A DNA stretch of 13,590 nt from Flavobacteriales bacterium UBA5422 (lineage in GTDB: Bacteria > Bacteroidota > Bacteroidia > Flavobacteriales_D > Crocinitomicaceae): NCBI GenBank assembly GCA_002409405.1, contig DHNG01000008.1, positions 1 through 13,590 of the forward strand, written 5' to 3'. The stretch's first letter is position 1, and every line of letters starts with the position of its first letter. Below are positions 1 to 7,512 of the stretch, one piece after another. Below the pieces are notes generated by a model. It ran no database searches. It saw only the letters and a list, made by a program, of their open reading frames with translations, and was not told where the DNA came from. A program made the translations under genes and the position numbers.

Positions 1-76
1 TTACCTAAATCAAAAGATACGGAGAGCCATGACTTGTCCCCTTTCTTGCTTTATCCGTATCTTTTGATTTAGGTAA
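1..76. repeat. Perfect 23-bp inverted repeat at the window edge (probable fold-back)
   Basis: Bases 1-23 are the exact reverse complement of bases 54-76, with a 30-nt spacer at 24-53. The right arm is ordinary coding sequence of the phosphatase (residues LPKSKDTD). The left arm begins where the conserved HGSPY should run on and instead supplies LLI-stop. A natural 7-nt inverted match (TCCGTAT against ATACGGA) could have primed a template switch. The repeat reaches base 1, which fits a chimeric read or contig end. A real hairpin cannot be excluded. Confidence 0.85.
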
Positions 77-1486
77 ATAGCCCGATTCCAATGTAAAAAT
101 AACATCTCCGCTTTCTTTGTAATGATAACCGCTTCTTACCATTTCAAACCATTTATCACCGGAACCAGTTTGTAATTCACTGGAGGTATATACGTTTTTA
201 ACACCGTTCCATTCACGAATGTGCTCTTTGACAAACCGGCACACTTCATCGTAATTCAACTGGTGTTCGCGCATCAGCCCTCTGTCTATATAAATGTTCA
301 GGTTTTCTTCCTCCATGATCAACGCTGCACCAAATTTATCCATGACAGCTGTTTTTAGCTGCTTCACGGATTCGGAAAGAAAAACATATCCACCTGCTAA
401 TTTTTTATCAATCAGTAACTGCGGTACAGGAACAACCGCATGATCTGCTGTCAAAAACAAGGTATAACTACCTTTCCCAAGTGTCCGGTCCAATTCATTG
501 AGTAAGCGCTCTAGTTCCCGGTCCAAACGCAAATACGTGTCCTGAATTTCTTTTGACTGCGGTCCGAATTCATGTCCGATAATATCTGTCGAGGAGTAAC
601 TAATACAGAGTATATCCGTAGATCCGTTCTGCCCCATTTTCTCAGCATGTAATGCCTGAATTGCAAAATCTGTCAGAAATGTATTGGCAAACGGCGTACA
701 GGTAAATACATCATAGACATTCTCTTTTGTGCTTATTTTCGGCAAATCATACGGAAATACAGGCTCTGTTTTTCCGGGTAGCAAATGCTCATACGGAGAA
801 TTATCCGGTCCGCTTTGCACATACTGTTCAATCGGATGCAATGTATTCCATACCTGTTTCATAGATTTTTCGGGAAGGTCTTTCTTGTTAAAGTCAGTTA
901 CCCATTTCGGTAGTTCTGTTGTATAAAATGTACTGGTAATGAAATCTCCTGATTTGCTGTCAAACCAATAAGTACCATTACTCATATGTCCTCCGGGAAG
1001 AATGGCTCCCCTGTTTTTAATCGACATGGAAATGACCTTTGCACCAGGACGTTCCAGTTTCAACTGATCCGTAATTGTATTTACCTTTAACCTTACAGGA
1101 GAAAACTCTCCTTTTTTAGAATCAGATCCAACCGTTTGTACCAGTTTATCTTCTACACAATTAACAGCTGTCTTTGTAATCCTGTCGATCCAGTCATTTG
1201 CAACAATTCCATGATTAGAAGGCGTTGTCCCCGTATAAATAGATGCATGTCCCGGCCCCGTGTAAGTAGGGACATAATTATAATGTGTCGTTCTGCAATT
1301 GGTTCCCTCGTTCATCAAGCGCTTAAAGCCACCTTCCGTATACTGGTCCTGGAAGCGGTACAAGTATTCATAACACATTTGATCTACAACAATTCCCACA
1401 ACTAATTTGGGTGTATCAGACTGTGAAAAAAGAGCGGTACTCAGGATGCTGAACAGCACAGTATTTAATGTTAAGATCGACTTCAT
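5..1486 (-). CDS. pafA: PafA-type alkaline phosphatase, C-terminal end missing at window edge
   Basis: Periplasmic phosphate monoesterase of the alkaline phosphatase superfamily (PafA type), releasing phosphate from organic phosphomonoesters. Numbering from the upstream ATG at 1516: the metal ligand Asp45 lies in VVDQM; the Thr nucleophile is Thr86 in PTYTGPGH; Asn107 lies in ANDW; Lys167 and Arg169 in IKNRGAILPGGH match the PafA Lys/Arg pair; further metal ligands are Asp311 and His315 (STDIIGHEFG), Asp358 and His359 (TADH) and His496 (GTSHG). I chose the ATG at 1486 because it starts directly with a signal peptide (MKSILTLNTVLFSILSTALFSQ) and because a -7 element at 1514-1521 would leave the 1516 ATG outside the transcript. 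The reading frame stops (TAG, 5-7) right after HGSPY, where family members normally continue about 40-60 residues. That stop lies inside an inverted repeat and is probably not the natural end. It is divergent from the heme-type operon. Confidence 0.9.
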   Translation of the reverse strand: MKSILTLNTVLFSILSTALFSQSDTPKLVVGIVVDQMCYEYLYRFQDQYTEGGFKRLMNEGTNCRTTHYNYVPTYTGPGHASIYTGTTPSNHGIVANDWIDRITKTAVNCVEDKLVQTVGSDSKKGEFSPVRLKVNTITDQLKLERPGAKVISMSIKNRGAILPGGHMSNGTYWFDSKSGDFITSTFYTTELPKWVTDFNKKDLPEKSMKQVWNTLHPIEQYVQSGPDNSPYEHLLPGKTEPVFPYDLPKISTKENVYDVFTCTPFANTFLTDFAIQALHAEKMGQNGSTDILCISYSSTDIIGHEFGPQSKEIQDTYLRLDRELERLLNELDRTLGKGSYTLFLTADHAVVPVPQLLIDKKLAGGYVFLSESVKQLKTAVMDKFGAALIMEEENLNIYIDRGLMREHQLNYDEVCRFVKEHIREWNGVKNVYTSSELQTGSGDKWFEMVRSGYHYKESGDVIFTLESGYLPKSKDTDKARKGTSHGSPYLLI

Positions 1487-1513
1487 GATTGTGTGAATAA
1501 TTATACTTGTCAA

Positions 1514-1521
1514 CAAAAATA
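1514..1521 (-). promoter_or_regulatory. Candidate -7 element of the phosphatase gene
   Basis: On the minus strand this reads TATTTTTG, a match to the Bacteroidota -7 consensus TAnnTTTG, 27 nt before the ATG at 1486. No clear -33 TTG is seen 17-23 nt upstream. That missing -33 would fall between the -33 and -7 of the opposite promoter, so the two promoters may overlap. Confidence 0.4.
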
Positions 1522-1534
1522 CCCTTTTTGTGGT

Positions 1535-1566
1535 ATTGCAGAACCTTCATCGAAGATTTAATTTTG
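1535..1566 (+). promoter_or_regulatory. Predicted promoter of the HmuY/TonB receptor operon
   Basis: ATTG at 1535-1538 (-33) is followed after 20 nt by TAATTTTG at 1559-1566 (-7), fitting the Bacteroidota pattern TTG-N17-23-TAnnTTTG. Transcription would start near 1573, giving a leader of about 28 nt before the ATG at 1602. The same ATTG-N20 arrangement is seen upstream of the gene at 9792-10961. Confidence 0.55.
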
Positions 1567-1601
1567 CGCTTATTTATATTTAATCTTAATAAAAGAGCGT
1601 C

Positions 1602-2861
1602 ATGAAAAAATTTACATTTTGCGCATTATTACTTACAATTTCAACGAGTCTGAGCGCTCAAACTGCAGTTCAGGATTCGATCATTATGGGTGCCGGTTAT
1701 GCAAATGAAGTATATTACACTTTAGAAAGCGGTGCTAAATCAGAGCAACTAGCAACAGACTGGCATATCGGATTTGCAACAGATGCTTATTCTGCGGCAA
1801 TTATTACCAATGCCGGTCTTCCAAGCCCGGGAATGGGGGCTCCGGGAATGAGTATCGCTGTTTGGCCCGGAGGTACAAATGCAGATTTTGCGACAGTTGA
1901 TACAGCAGGTTTTTCTACCTGGCCAAAATTGTATGATGATTCTTTGAGCTTTGAATTGGGGGCTTTTAACCAAAATTCTACTGGCGGAATGGATTACGGT
2001 TGGGGAACTTACAACCTGGCTACACATATTGCATCAGGAGATTCTGTATACATTGTAAAAGTAGGTACTGTTGCTTACAAATTGGACATTATTAAAAGAC
2101 AATCAGGAACGTACACAATCCGTTATGCAAATGTAGCTGACGCAACAGCTCCTGAGATTACAATTCCTGCTTCAAGTTATAGTACAAAAGAGTTTGTATT
2201 CTTTAACCTGGTAGACGGACAAATCAAAGACCGAGAGTTGGCAGGATGGGATTTATGGGCTGTAAAATACTATGACTGGTACAATGGCGCATATCCAAAC
2301 CAGGTAGTTACAGGGATTTTAACACACCCTAAATGGGAAGTTGCTGTTGTTGACGCTGGAACGGGAAATCAATCATCTCATATTGATTTTACTGCCGGAA
2401 CATATGAAGGAGATAAGAAAAATGCAATCGGGCAAAGCTATAAGTCGTTAAACGGTATGAGCTGGACTGTTACAGATTCAGATGTTTATTATTTGCGTAA
2501 TTCAGCTGGTGACGTTTGGAAATGGTACCCGACATCATTTGTAGGAACTTCTCAAGGAAAAACAGTATTCTACAAACAAAAAATGGCAACTGCAGGTTTG
2601 GAAACAGCGACAACTCAGTTCGTTGATATTTATCCGAACCCTGCGAAAGATCAATTGACAGTTGTTTTTGATTCAAAAGCAAGCAATGCAGAAATTATTG
2701 TACGCAACCAAATGGGGCAAATCGTTGCGGCTGAAAGCTTGAATACAACTACCGGAGTTACACAGCAAAAACTGGACATTTCTGCTTTAACTAACGGTGT
2801 GTACTTCGTAGAAGTAAACCAAAATGGCTTCTCTACAGTTAAAAATGTAGTGAAGTATTAA
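1602..2861 (+). CDS. HmuY-like protein with T9SS type A sorting domain
   Basis: First gene of the operon; a predicted surface or secreted ligand-capture protein. A signal peptide (residues 1-19, cleaved near LSA-QTA) is followed by an HmuY-like region from about 30 to 330 and a type A T9SS sorting domain from 344 (YPNPAKDQL) to 419, ending in the usual basic KNVVKY. The HmuY assignment rests on by-eye alignment with the lipoprotein at 6408-7388: shared W-x-x-G-F near Trp54, a matching stretch R-x-A-N at 174-177, WDL at 216-218, N-x-I-G near 275, and VYYLRNSAGDVWKW against VYVVKDSEGYFYKL. In Porphyromonas, HmuY is a heme-binding lipoprotein that feeds the receptor HmuR; here lipid anchoring is replaced by T9SS export. 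Which ligand is bound, and by which residues, is not visible. It is 28 nt upstream of the DUF6607 gene. Confidence 0.8.
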   Translation: MKKFTFCALLLTISTSLSAQTAVQDSIIMGAGYANEVYYTLESGAKSEQLATDWHIGFATDAYSAAIITNAGLPSPGMGAPGMSIAVWPGGTNADFATVDTAGFSTWPKLYDDSLSFELGAFNQNSTGGMDYGWGTYNLATHIASGDSVYIVKVGTVAYKLDIIKRQSGTYTIRYANVADATAPEITIPASSYSTKEFVFFNLVDGQIKDRELAGWDLWAVKYYDWYNGAYPNQVVTGILTHPKWEVAVVDAGTGNQSSHIDFTAGTYEGDKKNAIGQSYKSLNGMSWTVTDSDVYYLRNSAGDVWKWYPTSFVGTSQGKTVFYKQKMATAGLETATTQFVDIYPNPAKDQLTVVFDSKASNAEIIVRNQMGQIVAAESLNTTTGVTQQKLDISALTNGVYFVEVNQNGFSTVKNVVKY

Positions 2862-2889
2862 TTAACAATTTAAACACTTATTTAGGGTA

Positions 2890-3819
2890 ATGAAACATGT
2901 ATTTTTATCAGCACTGCTTGTTGCAAGCAGTGCTGTATTTGGACAAACAAAGAAAGACCAGGACAGAGCTGCCATCCTGAAAATGGAAGGGTGCTACAAA
3001 GTAACGTTCTCATTCGCAGAAACGTTCTCTCCGAACAAGGATTATGAATATCATAATGACAGAAAGTACGAGCAAGCAATTGAGTACGTTAAAGTGGTGG
3101 AAAACACAGAAAACAAGGTTGTCTTGCAACACTTACTGATCGTAAATGATACGATGATCATCAAGCACTGGAGACAAGACTGGTTATTTGAAAACACTGC
3201 TTTGTTGACATACGACAAAAAAGTAGGTCAGGTAGAATCATGGAATAACATCACAATTCCTGCCGACAAAGCAAAAGGAACGTGGACTCAAAAAGTTTTC
3301 CAGGTGGATGACAGTCCCCGTTACGAAGGATATGGTACATGGGTACACGTAGACGGACGTTCTTTCTGGGAATCAAAGGCAGACGCCCCACTTCCTCGTC
3401 GTGAACACACAAAGCGTGATGACTACAATGTAACAGGTCGTTTTTCTCACATTGAAATTTACAACGATGGATGGGTATTGGATCAGGACAATGATAAGAT
3501 TCTCCGTGAAGCAGGTAAAAAAGATGTATTAATCGCACAAGAAAAAGGTATTGAGCGTTTTTGGTCTGGTGACTACAATTGTAAAGCAGCTGTAGAATAC
3601 TGGGATAAAAACCAGGAGTTCTGGAAAGTTGTTCGTGAGGTTTGGACTGAAAAATTAGCCAAAGGAACAGTTGACATCGAACTTTTCAAAAATGGAAATG
3701 TAATTTATATGCGCTTTTTCGAGCTGAGCAATGAAACGGCAAAAGCAAAGAAATTTGACGCGAAAAAGGTTCGTTCTTCAATTCAAACAATTATTGACGA
3801 ACATGTTACCATAAAATAA
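2890..3819 (+). CDS. DUF6607 family exported protein
   Basis: I recognise this as a DUF6607 protein, a family without an established function. It has a signal peptide (MKHVFLSALLVASSAVFG, cleavage near residue 19), so it is probably periplasmic or outer-membrane associated. The mature protein is rich in Trp and charged residues. Conserved-looking blocks are MEGCY (32-36), IKHWRQDW (91-98), DSPRYEGYGTWVHVDGR (141-157), WESKADAPLPRRE (160-172) and WVLDQDNDKI (195-204). No lipobox, sorting domain or membrane segment is visible beyond the signal peptide. It sits between the T9SS HmuY-like gene and the CxxC protein, with only 5 nt to the next start. Its place in this operon suggests a role in handling the imported ligand, but that is inference. 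A 12-bp hairpin lies in its signal-peptide codons (2909-2935). Confidence 0.85.
   Translation: MKHVFLSALLVASSAVFGQTKKDQDRAAILKMEGCYKVTFSFAETFSPNKDYEYHNDRKYEQAIEYVKVVENTENKVVLQHLLIVNDTMIIKHWRQDWLFENTALLTYDKKVGQVESWNNITIPADKAKGTWTQKVFQVDDSPRYEGYGTWVHVDGRSFWESKADAPLPRREHTKRDDYNVTGRFSHIEIYNDGWVLDQDNDKILREAGKKDVLIAQEKGIERFWSGDYNCKAAVEYWDKNQEFWKVVREVWTEKLAKGTVDIELFKNGNVIYMRFFELSNETAKAKKFDAKKVRSSIQTIIDEHVTIK
2909..2935 (+). repeat. Perfect 12-bp hairpin inside the DUF6607 signal-peptide codons
   Basis: CAGCACTGCTTG (2909-2920) and CAAGCAGTGCTG (2924-2935) are exact reverse complements separated by a 3-nt loop, TTG. It begins 19 nt after the start codon. It is followed by TATTTGG, so there is no proper T-tract and it is not a standard terminator. 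It could stabilise the upstream mRNA or tune translation of DUF6607, or be a by-product of the codons for SALLVASSAV. Confidence 0.6.
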
Positions 3820-3824
3820 GTGCA

Positions 3825-4154
3825 ATGTGTACAACGAGAATTCTAGCGCGCTCAAAGGCAGGTTTTATTAACCAGTGTGCTGAATGTGAAAACATTCACC
3901 TGGCATTCGGAACTGCACTTTTAAGTTTGAGAACGGAAGAATACGCGGAAATTAGTTCACAAATTTACTATGATGTCCAGCATATAAATGACCGAATTAA
4001 CCCTAATTCCAAAAGCATTCAGATCGCTCATCCGATGCGGCCGGAATTCTCGCTTGTACTCAGCAAAAATGAATTAGTACAATTAAACGAATTGGTGCAA
4101 GAAGCAAACATTTTACTTTCAGCATATAACTTGCTTAATGATGACAAAAAATAA
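3825..4154 (+). CDS. Small CxxC protein, possibly DUF6686 family
   Basis: A 109-aa protein with no signal peptide, so probably cytoplasmic. Near the N-terminus it has Cys2 and a CxxC pair (Cys18, Cys21: QCAECENIHLAFGT) that could bind a metal or act in redox. The rest is mixed helix and strand with a leucine-rich C-terminal helix (ELVQLNELVQEANILLSAYNLL). I think it resembles the Bacteroidota family DUF6686, but this is from memory and moderately uncertain. No function is known to me. The stop overlaps the receptor start by 17 nt (14 nt if the second ATG is used), which suggests translational coupling with the receptor. Confidence 0.7.
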   Translation: MCTTRILARSKAGFINQCAECENIHLAFGTALLSLRTEEYAEISSQIYYDVQHINDRINPNSKSIQIAHPMRPEFSLVLSKNELVQLNELVQEANILLSAYNLLNDDKK

Positions 4155-6408
4155 TATTTTATACAGACTTTTTTTAGTTATACCCTTTGTTTACCTATCA
4201 TCTATTCTTTACGGCCAACAAGTTGAATTCAAATCGTCTGAAGATTCCTCTACCTTAAGGGTCTCAATATATGTTTTTGAAAACGACAAAAAGATCAACG
4301 AAGTAAAATCCATCAACGGAAAAGTTGATTTCTCAAGTATCAGAAAAGGACAACTGGTAGAAGTACTCGCAACCGGTTACGAAGACAAGACCTTTACCAT
4401 GCCGGAAACCATTACACCGGTTATTTATCTGCACAAAATTGCAACACGCTTTGATGAAATGGTTGTCACAGGACAAATGCAACAAACAAGCGTTAGTGAT
4501 GCCGTTCAAAACGTACGGATCATCAACTCCAAAAAAATTGAGCAAATGGGGGCTCAGAACCTCACGCAGCTCTTCAAAAATGAATTAAATATACAACTTT
4601 CAACGGATGCCATACTCGGATCAGGAATGAGCCTTCAGGGAATTTCCGGTGAAAATGTTAAGATATTAGTTGACGGTGTTCCCATTATCGGACGCCTCAA
4701 CGGAACAGTAGACCTGGATCAGATTAATATTCAGAACGTTGAAAAAATTGAAATCATTGAAGGTCCGCTTTCGGTGAACTACGGTTCCGATGCATTAGCA
4801 GGAACCATCAATATCATTACCAAAAAAAATCAATCCAACCTGTTAGCAGGAAAAGCTTACGCTTATTACGAAAGCAACGGGACATACAATACACAGCTGA
4901 ATCTTTCCACAAAATTTAAGAACACTCAGATTTCCGCAGACATCAATAGAAACTACTTCGACGGGTGGAATCCGAATGAAAAACCATTCCATGTAGAGAA
5001 AGTACGAATTGCAGATTCACTGAGAAACAAACAATACAAACCGCGTGAGCAAATCTTCGGAGGATTGAAACTGCGTCAACGCATCAATAGTTCCAATCAT
5101 GTGGAAGGATTGTACCTGACAGCTGATGTTCGTATATTCCAGGAAGAAATTGAAAACAGAGGTGTTCCTTCCAAACCGTACTTCATCAAAGCATTTGATG
5201 ATTACTACAATACATTGCGATGGGATAACAGTATTTCTGTTATTGGAAGAATGACAAAAAAATGGTCTGTCAACTCTACCAATTCATACAATTTCTTCGA
5301 ACGGAAAAAAACGACATACATCAATGATTTGACAACATTGGAGCAAACAATCGCAGGAGCAAATGAACAAGATACCTCCGCATTCGATTTGTTTTTAAGT
5401 CGTACGAGTTTTATTTACAATCACTCCAAAAACTGGATGCTGGAAGTTGGATACGATGTCAACTATGAAAGTTCGAGAGGAAAGCGAATTGAAAATCAGA
5501 CAAAGGCAATGGGTGACTACGCACTGTATGTAACATCTGAATACACAGCGTGGAATAAATTGACAATTAAACCGGGACTTCGGGCAGCATACAACTCCGT
5601 GTACAAAACACCGATTATCCCTTCTATTTTCTTCAAGTATAAAGTCTCCAAGAACAATGACATTCGCCTGTCCTATAGCCGAGGATACCGTGCTCCATCT
5701 CTGAAAGAATTGTATTTTTACTTTGTAGATATTAATCACAATATCAAAGGAAATACAGATTTACAAGCGGAAACCTCTAATAACTATCAATTGTCATTGA
5801 GAACCGATTATGAAAAAGGAAAATGCCGCCTGGTCATTACCAACCAATTCTTCCTCAACGACCTGGCAAATCTTATCACCCTGGCACAAGTAACCACTAC
5901 GGAATATAGTTATGTGAATCTGAGCAAGGCACAAACATACGGATATACACTGAATGCAAACTTCATCCGAAAAGGGTTGTCTGTCGACGCCGGAGTTTCT
6001 GTAAAAGGAAGAAAAACACAAATCTACGCAGATGAAGCACCACGGGCAACATCTGTTTATCCGGAAGTGAAGGTAAATCCAAGTTATACGATCGATAAAA
6101 TCAATACTTCCTTTGCTGTCTTCTATAAATTCACAGGTAAATTACCTAACTTTGTCGTCCAAAATGACGGAACGGTGTTCGAATCCAAAAGAGATGCATT
6201 TCACATGTTGGATGTAACCGCTTCATCGTATTTTTGGAAACGTAAAATCGGAATTACACTAGGAGTGAAAAATTTGCTGGATATTACAACAATTAACGGA
6301 TTATCCGGAGGAGATGGTGCGCATTCAGCAGGATCAAATTCGATTCAAATCGGAATGGGTAGAACCTATTTCTGTTCGTTGACAATCAATCTTAACACAA
6401 AGAAATAA
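4138..6408 (+). CDS. TonB-dependent outer membrane receptor, heme-receptor (HmuR) type
   Basis: Outer membrane gated channel that imports a ligand using TonB energy. In order: signal peptide (1-26, ending YG-QQ), a carboxypeptidase-regulatory-like beta domain (about 30-100), a candidate TonB box (DEMVVTG, 106-112), the plug (about 120-228, with VKILVDGVPI and IEIIEGPLSVNYGSDALAGTINII), then a 22-strand-type barrel to residue 756. The barrel contains YRAP (517-520), His534 and NTDL (539-542), resembling the FRAP-His-NPNL region of known heme receptors, and a C-terminal block KNLLDITTINGL...GAHSAGS...GRTYF typical of the HmuR group. The flanking HmuY homologues support heme or a related iron or metallophore ligand, but specificity is not proven. 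Either ATG (4138 or 4141) could start translation. Its stop TAA shares one base with the next ATG (TAATG). Confidence 0.88.
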   Translation: MMTKNNILYRLFLVIPFVYLSSILYGQQVEFKSSEDSSTLRVSIYVFENDKKINEVKSINGKVDFSSIRKGQLVEVLATGYEDKTFTMPETITPVIYLHKIATRFDEMVVTGQMQQTSVSDAVQNVRIINSKKIEQMGAQNLTQLFKNELNIQLSTDAILGSGMSLQGISGENVKILVDGVPIIGRLNGTVDLDQINIQNVEKIEIIEGPLSVNYGSDALAGTINIITKKNQSNLLAGKAYAYYESNGTYNTQLNLSTKFKNTQISADINRNYFDGWNPNEKPFHVEKVRIADSLRNKQYKPREQIFGGLKLRQRINSSNHVEGLYLTADVRIFQEEIENRGVPSKPYFIKAFDDYYNTLRWDNSISVIGRMTKKWSVNSTNSYNFFERKKTTYINDLTTLEQTIAGANEQDTSAFDLFLSRTSFIYNHSKNWMLEVGYDVNYESSRGKRIENQTKAMGDYALYVTSEYTAWNKLTIKPGLRAAYNSVYKTPIIPSIFFKYKVSKNNDIRLSYSRGYRAPSLKELYFYFVDINHNIKGNTDLQAETSNNYQLSLRTDYEKGKCRLVITNQFFLNDLANLITLAQVTTTEYSYVNLSKAQTYGYTLNANFIRKGLSVDAGVSVKGRKTQIYADEAPRATSVYPEVKVNPSYTIDKINTSFAVFYKFTGKLPNFVVQNDGTVFESKRDAFHMLDVTASSYFWKRKIGITLGVKNLLDITTINGLSGGDGAHSAGSNSIQIGMGRTYFCSLTINLNTKK

Positions 6409-7388
6409 TGATCAGCAGTATGAATAAGATTCTTACACTTTTAATTTTTTCAGGAGTTATCCTGTCAGGTTGCAGAAAAGATGAGCTTCCTGTTAGACCA
6501 CCTGACATTGGAGATGTAACAACGACAGCCATCGAATTGTCTTCAAACTATGAAAAAATAGCTTATTTCGATCTGGGGACAAATACCAATGTCGGAGAAA
6601 CAGTAAAAACCAACTGGGATCTTGGTTTCTCATGTGCAAGCGGAACACCGTATATCATTATCAATTACGCGAAGATCATGCAAGCTGCCGAAGCAACCGG
6701 AAAAACATTCGAACAGGTAACAAGCACATCCGGACTGAGTTTCAAAGCAGAGCATCCGACCGGACGCATGGATTCATTAGCCATCAAAGGCGGAACGGTA
6801 TACGTTCTGGACAGAGGATATGACAACGGCGGAACGCACATGGGATATTTTAAAATGGAAATCGTTCAGCACACGAATGCACAATTTGAAGGTCGTTTTG
6901 CGAACATGGACGGATCGAACCAACAAACAGTGACCATTACCAAAGACGACAACTATAATTTCGTTTACATGAAATGGAATGCTTCAGGAGCTGTAACCAT
7001 CCCGACGGGCATCGAACCCTTAAAAGAATCATGGGATTTGGTTTTTACACAATATACTGAAATTTTTCACGAACCGGAGTACATGCCGTACAGTGTTGTA
7101 GGATGTTTGACAAATACATACAATACGACTGCACTTCGCGTTACTGATAAAGTATTTGAAGACATCAACCTGGAATATGCAGAAAACCTGATACTCTCCA
7201 ATGACAGAAACGAAATTGGTTACGACTGGAAAACATTCCTGTACGATCAGAATAAGTATCAGATCCACTACGAAAAAGTGTATGTGGTAAAAGATAGTGA
7301 AGGTTATTTCTATAAACTACGTTTTATAGACTTTTACAACCAAATCGGAGAAAAAGGAACTCCTACTTTTGAATACCAGCGTTTATAA
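6408..7388 (+). CDS. hmuY: HmuY-family lipoprotein
   Basis: Last gene of the operon. A lipobox (LSGC, Cys22, or Cys18 if translation starts at the ATG at 6420) marks it as a lipoprotein, probably surface exposed. The mature part matches the HmuY family over its length: NWDLGF (69-74), R-F-A-N near 163, SWDLVFTQY (208-216), N-E-I-G (268-271), and the typical end VYVVKDSEGYFYKLRFIDFY plus GEKGTPTFEYQRL. HmuY proteins bind heme and pass it to the paired TonB receptor, encoded directly upstream. The ATG at 6408 overlaps the receptor stop by one base, giving coupling; the 6420 ATG would give a more typical lipoprotein signal. The heme-ligating residues cannot be assigned by eye. A strong terminator follows 27 nt downstream. 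Confidence 0.85.
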   Translation: MISSMNKILTLLIFSGVILSGCRKDELPVRPPDIGDVTTTAIELSSNYEKIAYFDLGTNTNVGETVKTNWDLGFSCASGTPYIIINYAKIMQAAEATGKTFEQVTSTSGLSFKAEHPTGRMDSLAIKGGTVYVLDRGYDNGGTHMGYFKMEIVQHTNAQFEGRFANMDGSNQQTVTITKDDNYNFVYMKWNASGAVTIPTGIEPLKESWDLVFTQYTEIFHEPEYMPYSVVGCLTNTYNTTALRVTDKVFEDINLEYAENLILSNDRNEIGYDWKTFLYDQNKYQIHYEKVYVVKDSEGYFYKLRFIDFYNQIGEKGTPTFEYQRL

Positions 7389-7415
7389 TTTTTTTCATTA
7401 TTTATTGTTTGTTTT

Positions 7416-7446
7416 AAAACGGTAGCCTCTCGGTTGCCGTTTTTTG
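7416..7446 (+). terminator. Intrinsic terminator of the HmuY/TonB receptor operon
   Basis: Left arm AAAACGGTAGCC (7416-7427) pairs with GGTTGCCGTTTT (7432-7443) around a TCTC loop: 12 pairs, two of them G-T. The right arm runs into a T-tract ending at 7445. It lies 27 nt after the hmuY stop and before dapF, so it separates the two operons. Confidence 0.85.
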
Positions 7447-7463
7447 TTTCCCGGAATACTTCA

Positions 7464-7481
7464 TCTGTTTCCACAAACAGA
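7464..7481. repeat. 7-bp inverted repeat upstream of the dapF -7 element
   Basis: TCTGTTT-CCAC-AAACAGA is a perfect short palindrome 14 nt upstream of the candidate -7 box, where a -33 element or an operator would sit. There is no poly-T tract to suggest termination. It could be a regulator site or chance. Confidence 0.3.
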
Positions 7482-7495
7482 ATGCAAGAAATCCG

Positions 7496-7503
7496 TATCT
7501 TTG
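7496..7503 (+). promoter_or_regulatory. Candidate -7 element of the dapF operon
   Basis: TATCTTTG fits TAnnTTTG exactly and ends 9 nt before the dapF ATG at 7513, which implies a leader of only a few bases. No good -33 TTG is found at the expected distance; the 7-bp inverted repeat occupies that place. Confidence 0.45.
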
Positions 7504-7512
7504 TGAGATCAA

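Noticed and set aside
5..7. The TAG as the natural stop of the phosphatase
   Set aside because: The family continues well past HGSPY, and the stop is created by the copied arm of the inverted repeat.
2909..2935. The 12-bp hairpin as an intrinsic terminator
   Set aside because: It is inside a coding region and is followed by TATTTGG rather than a T-tract.
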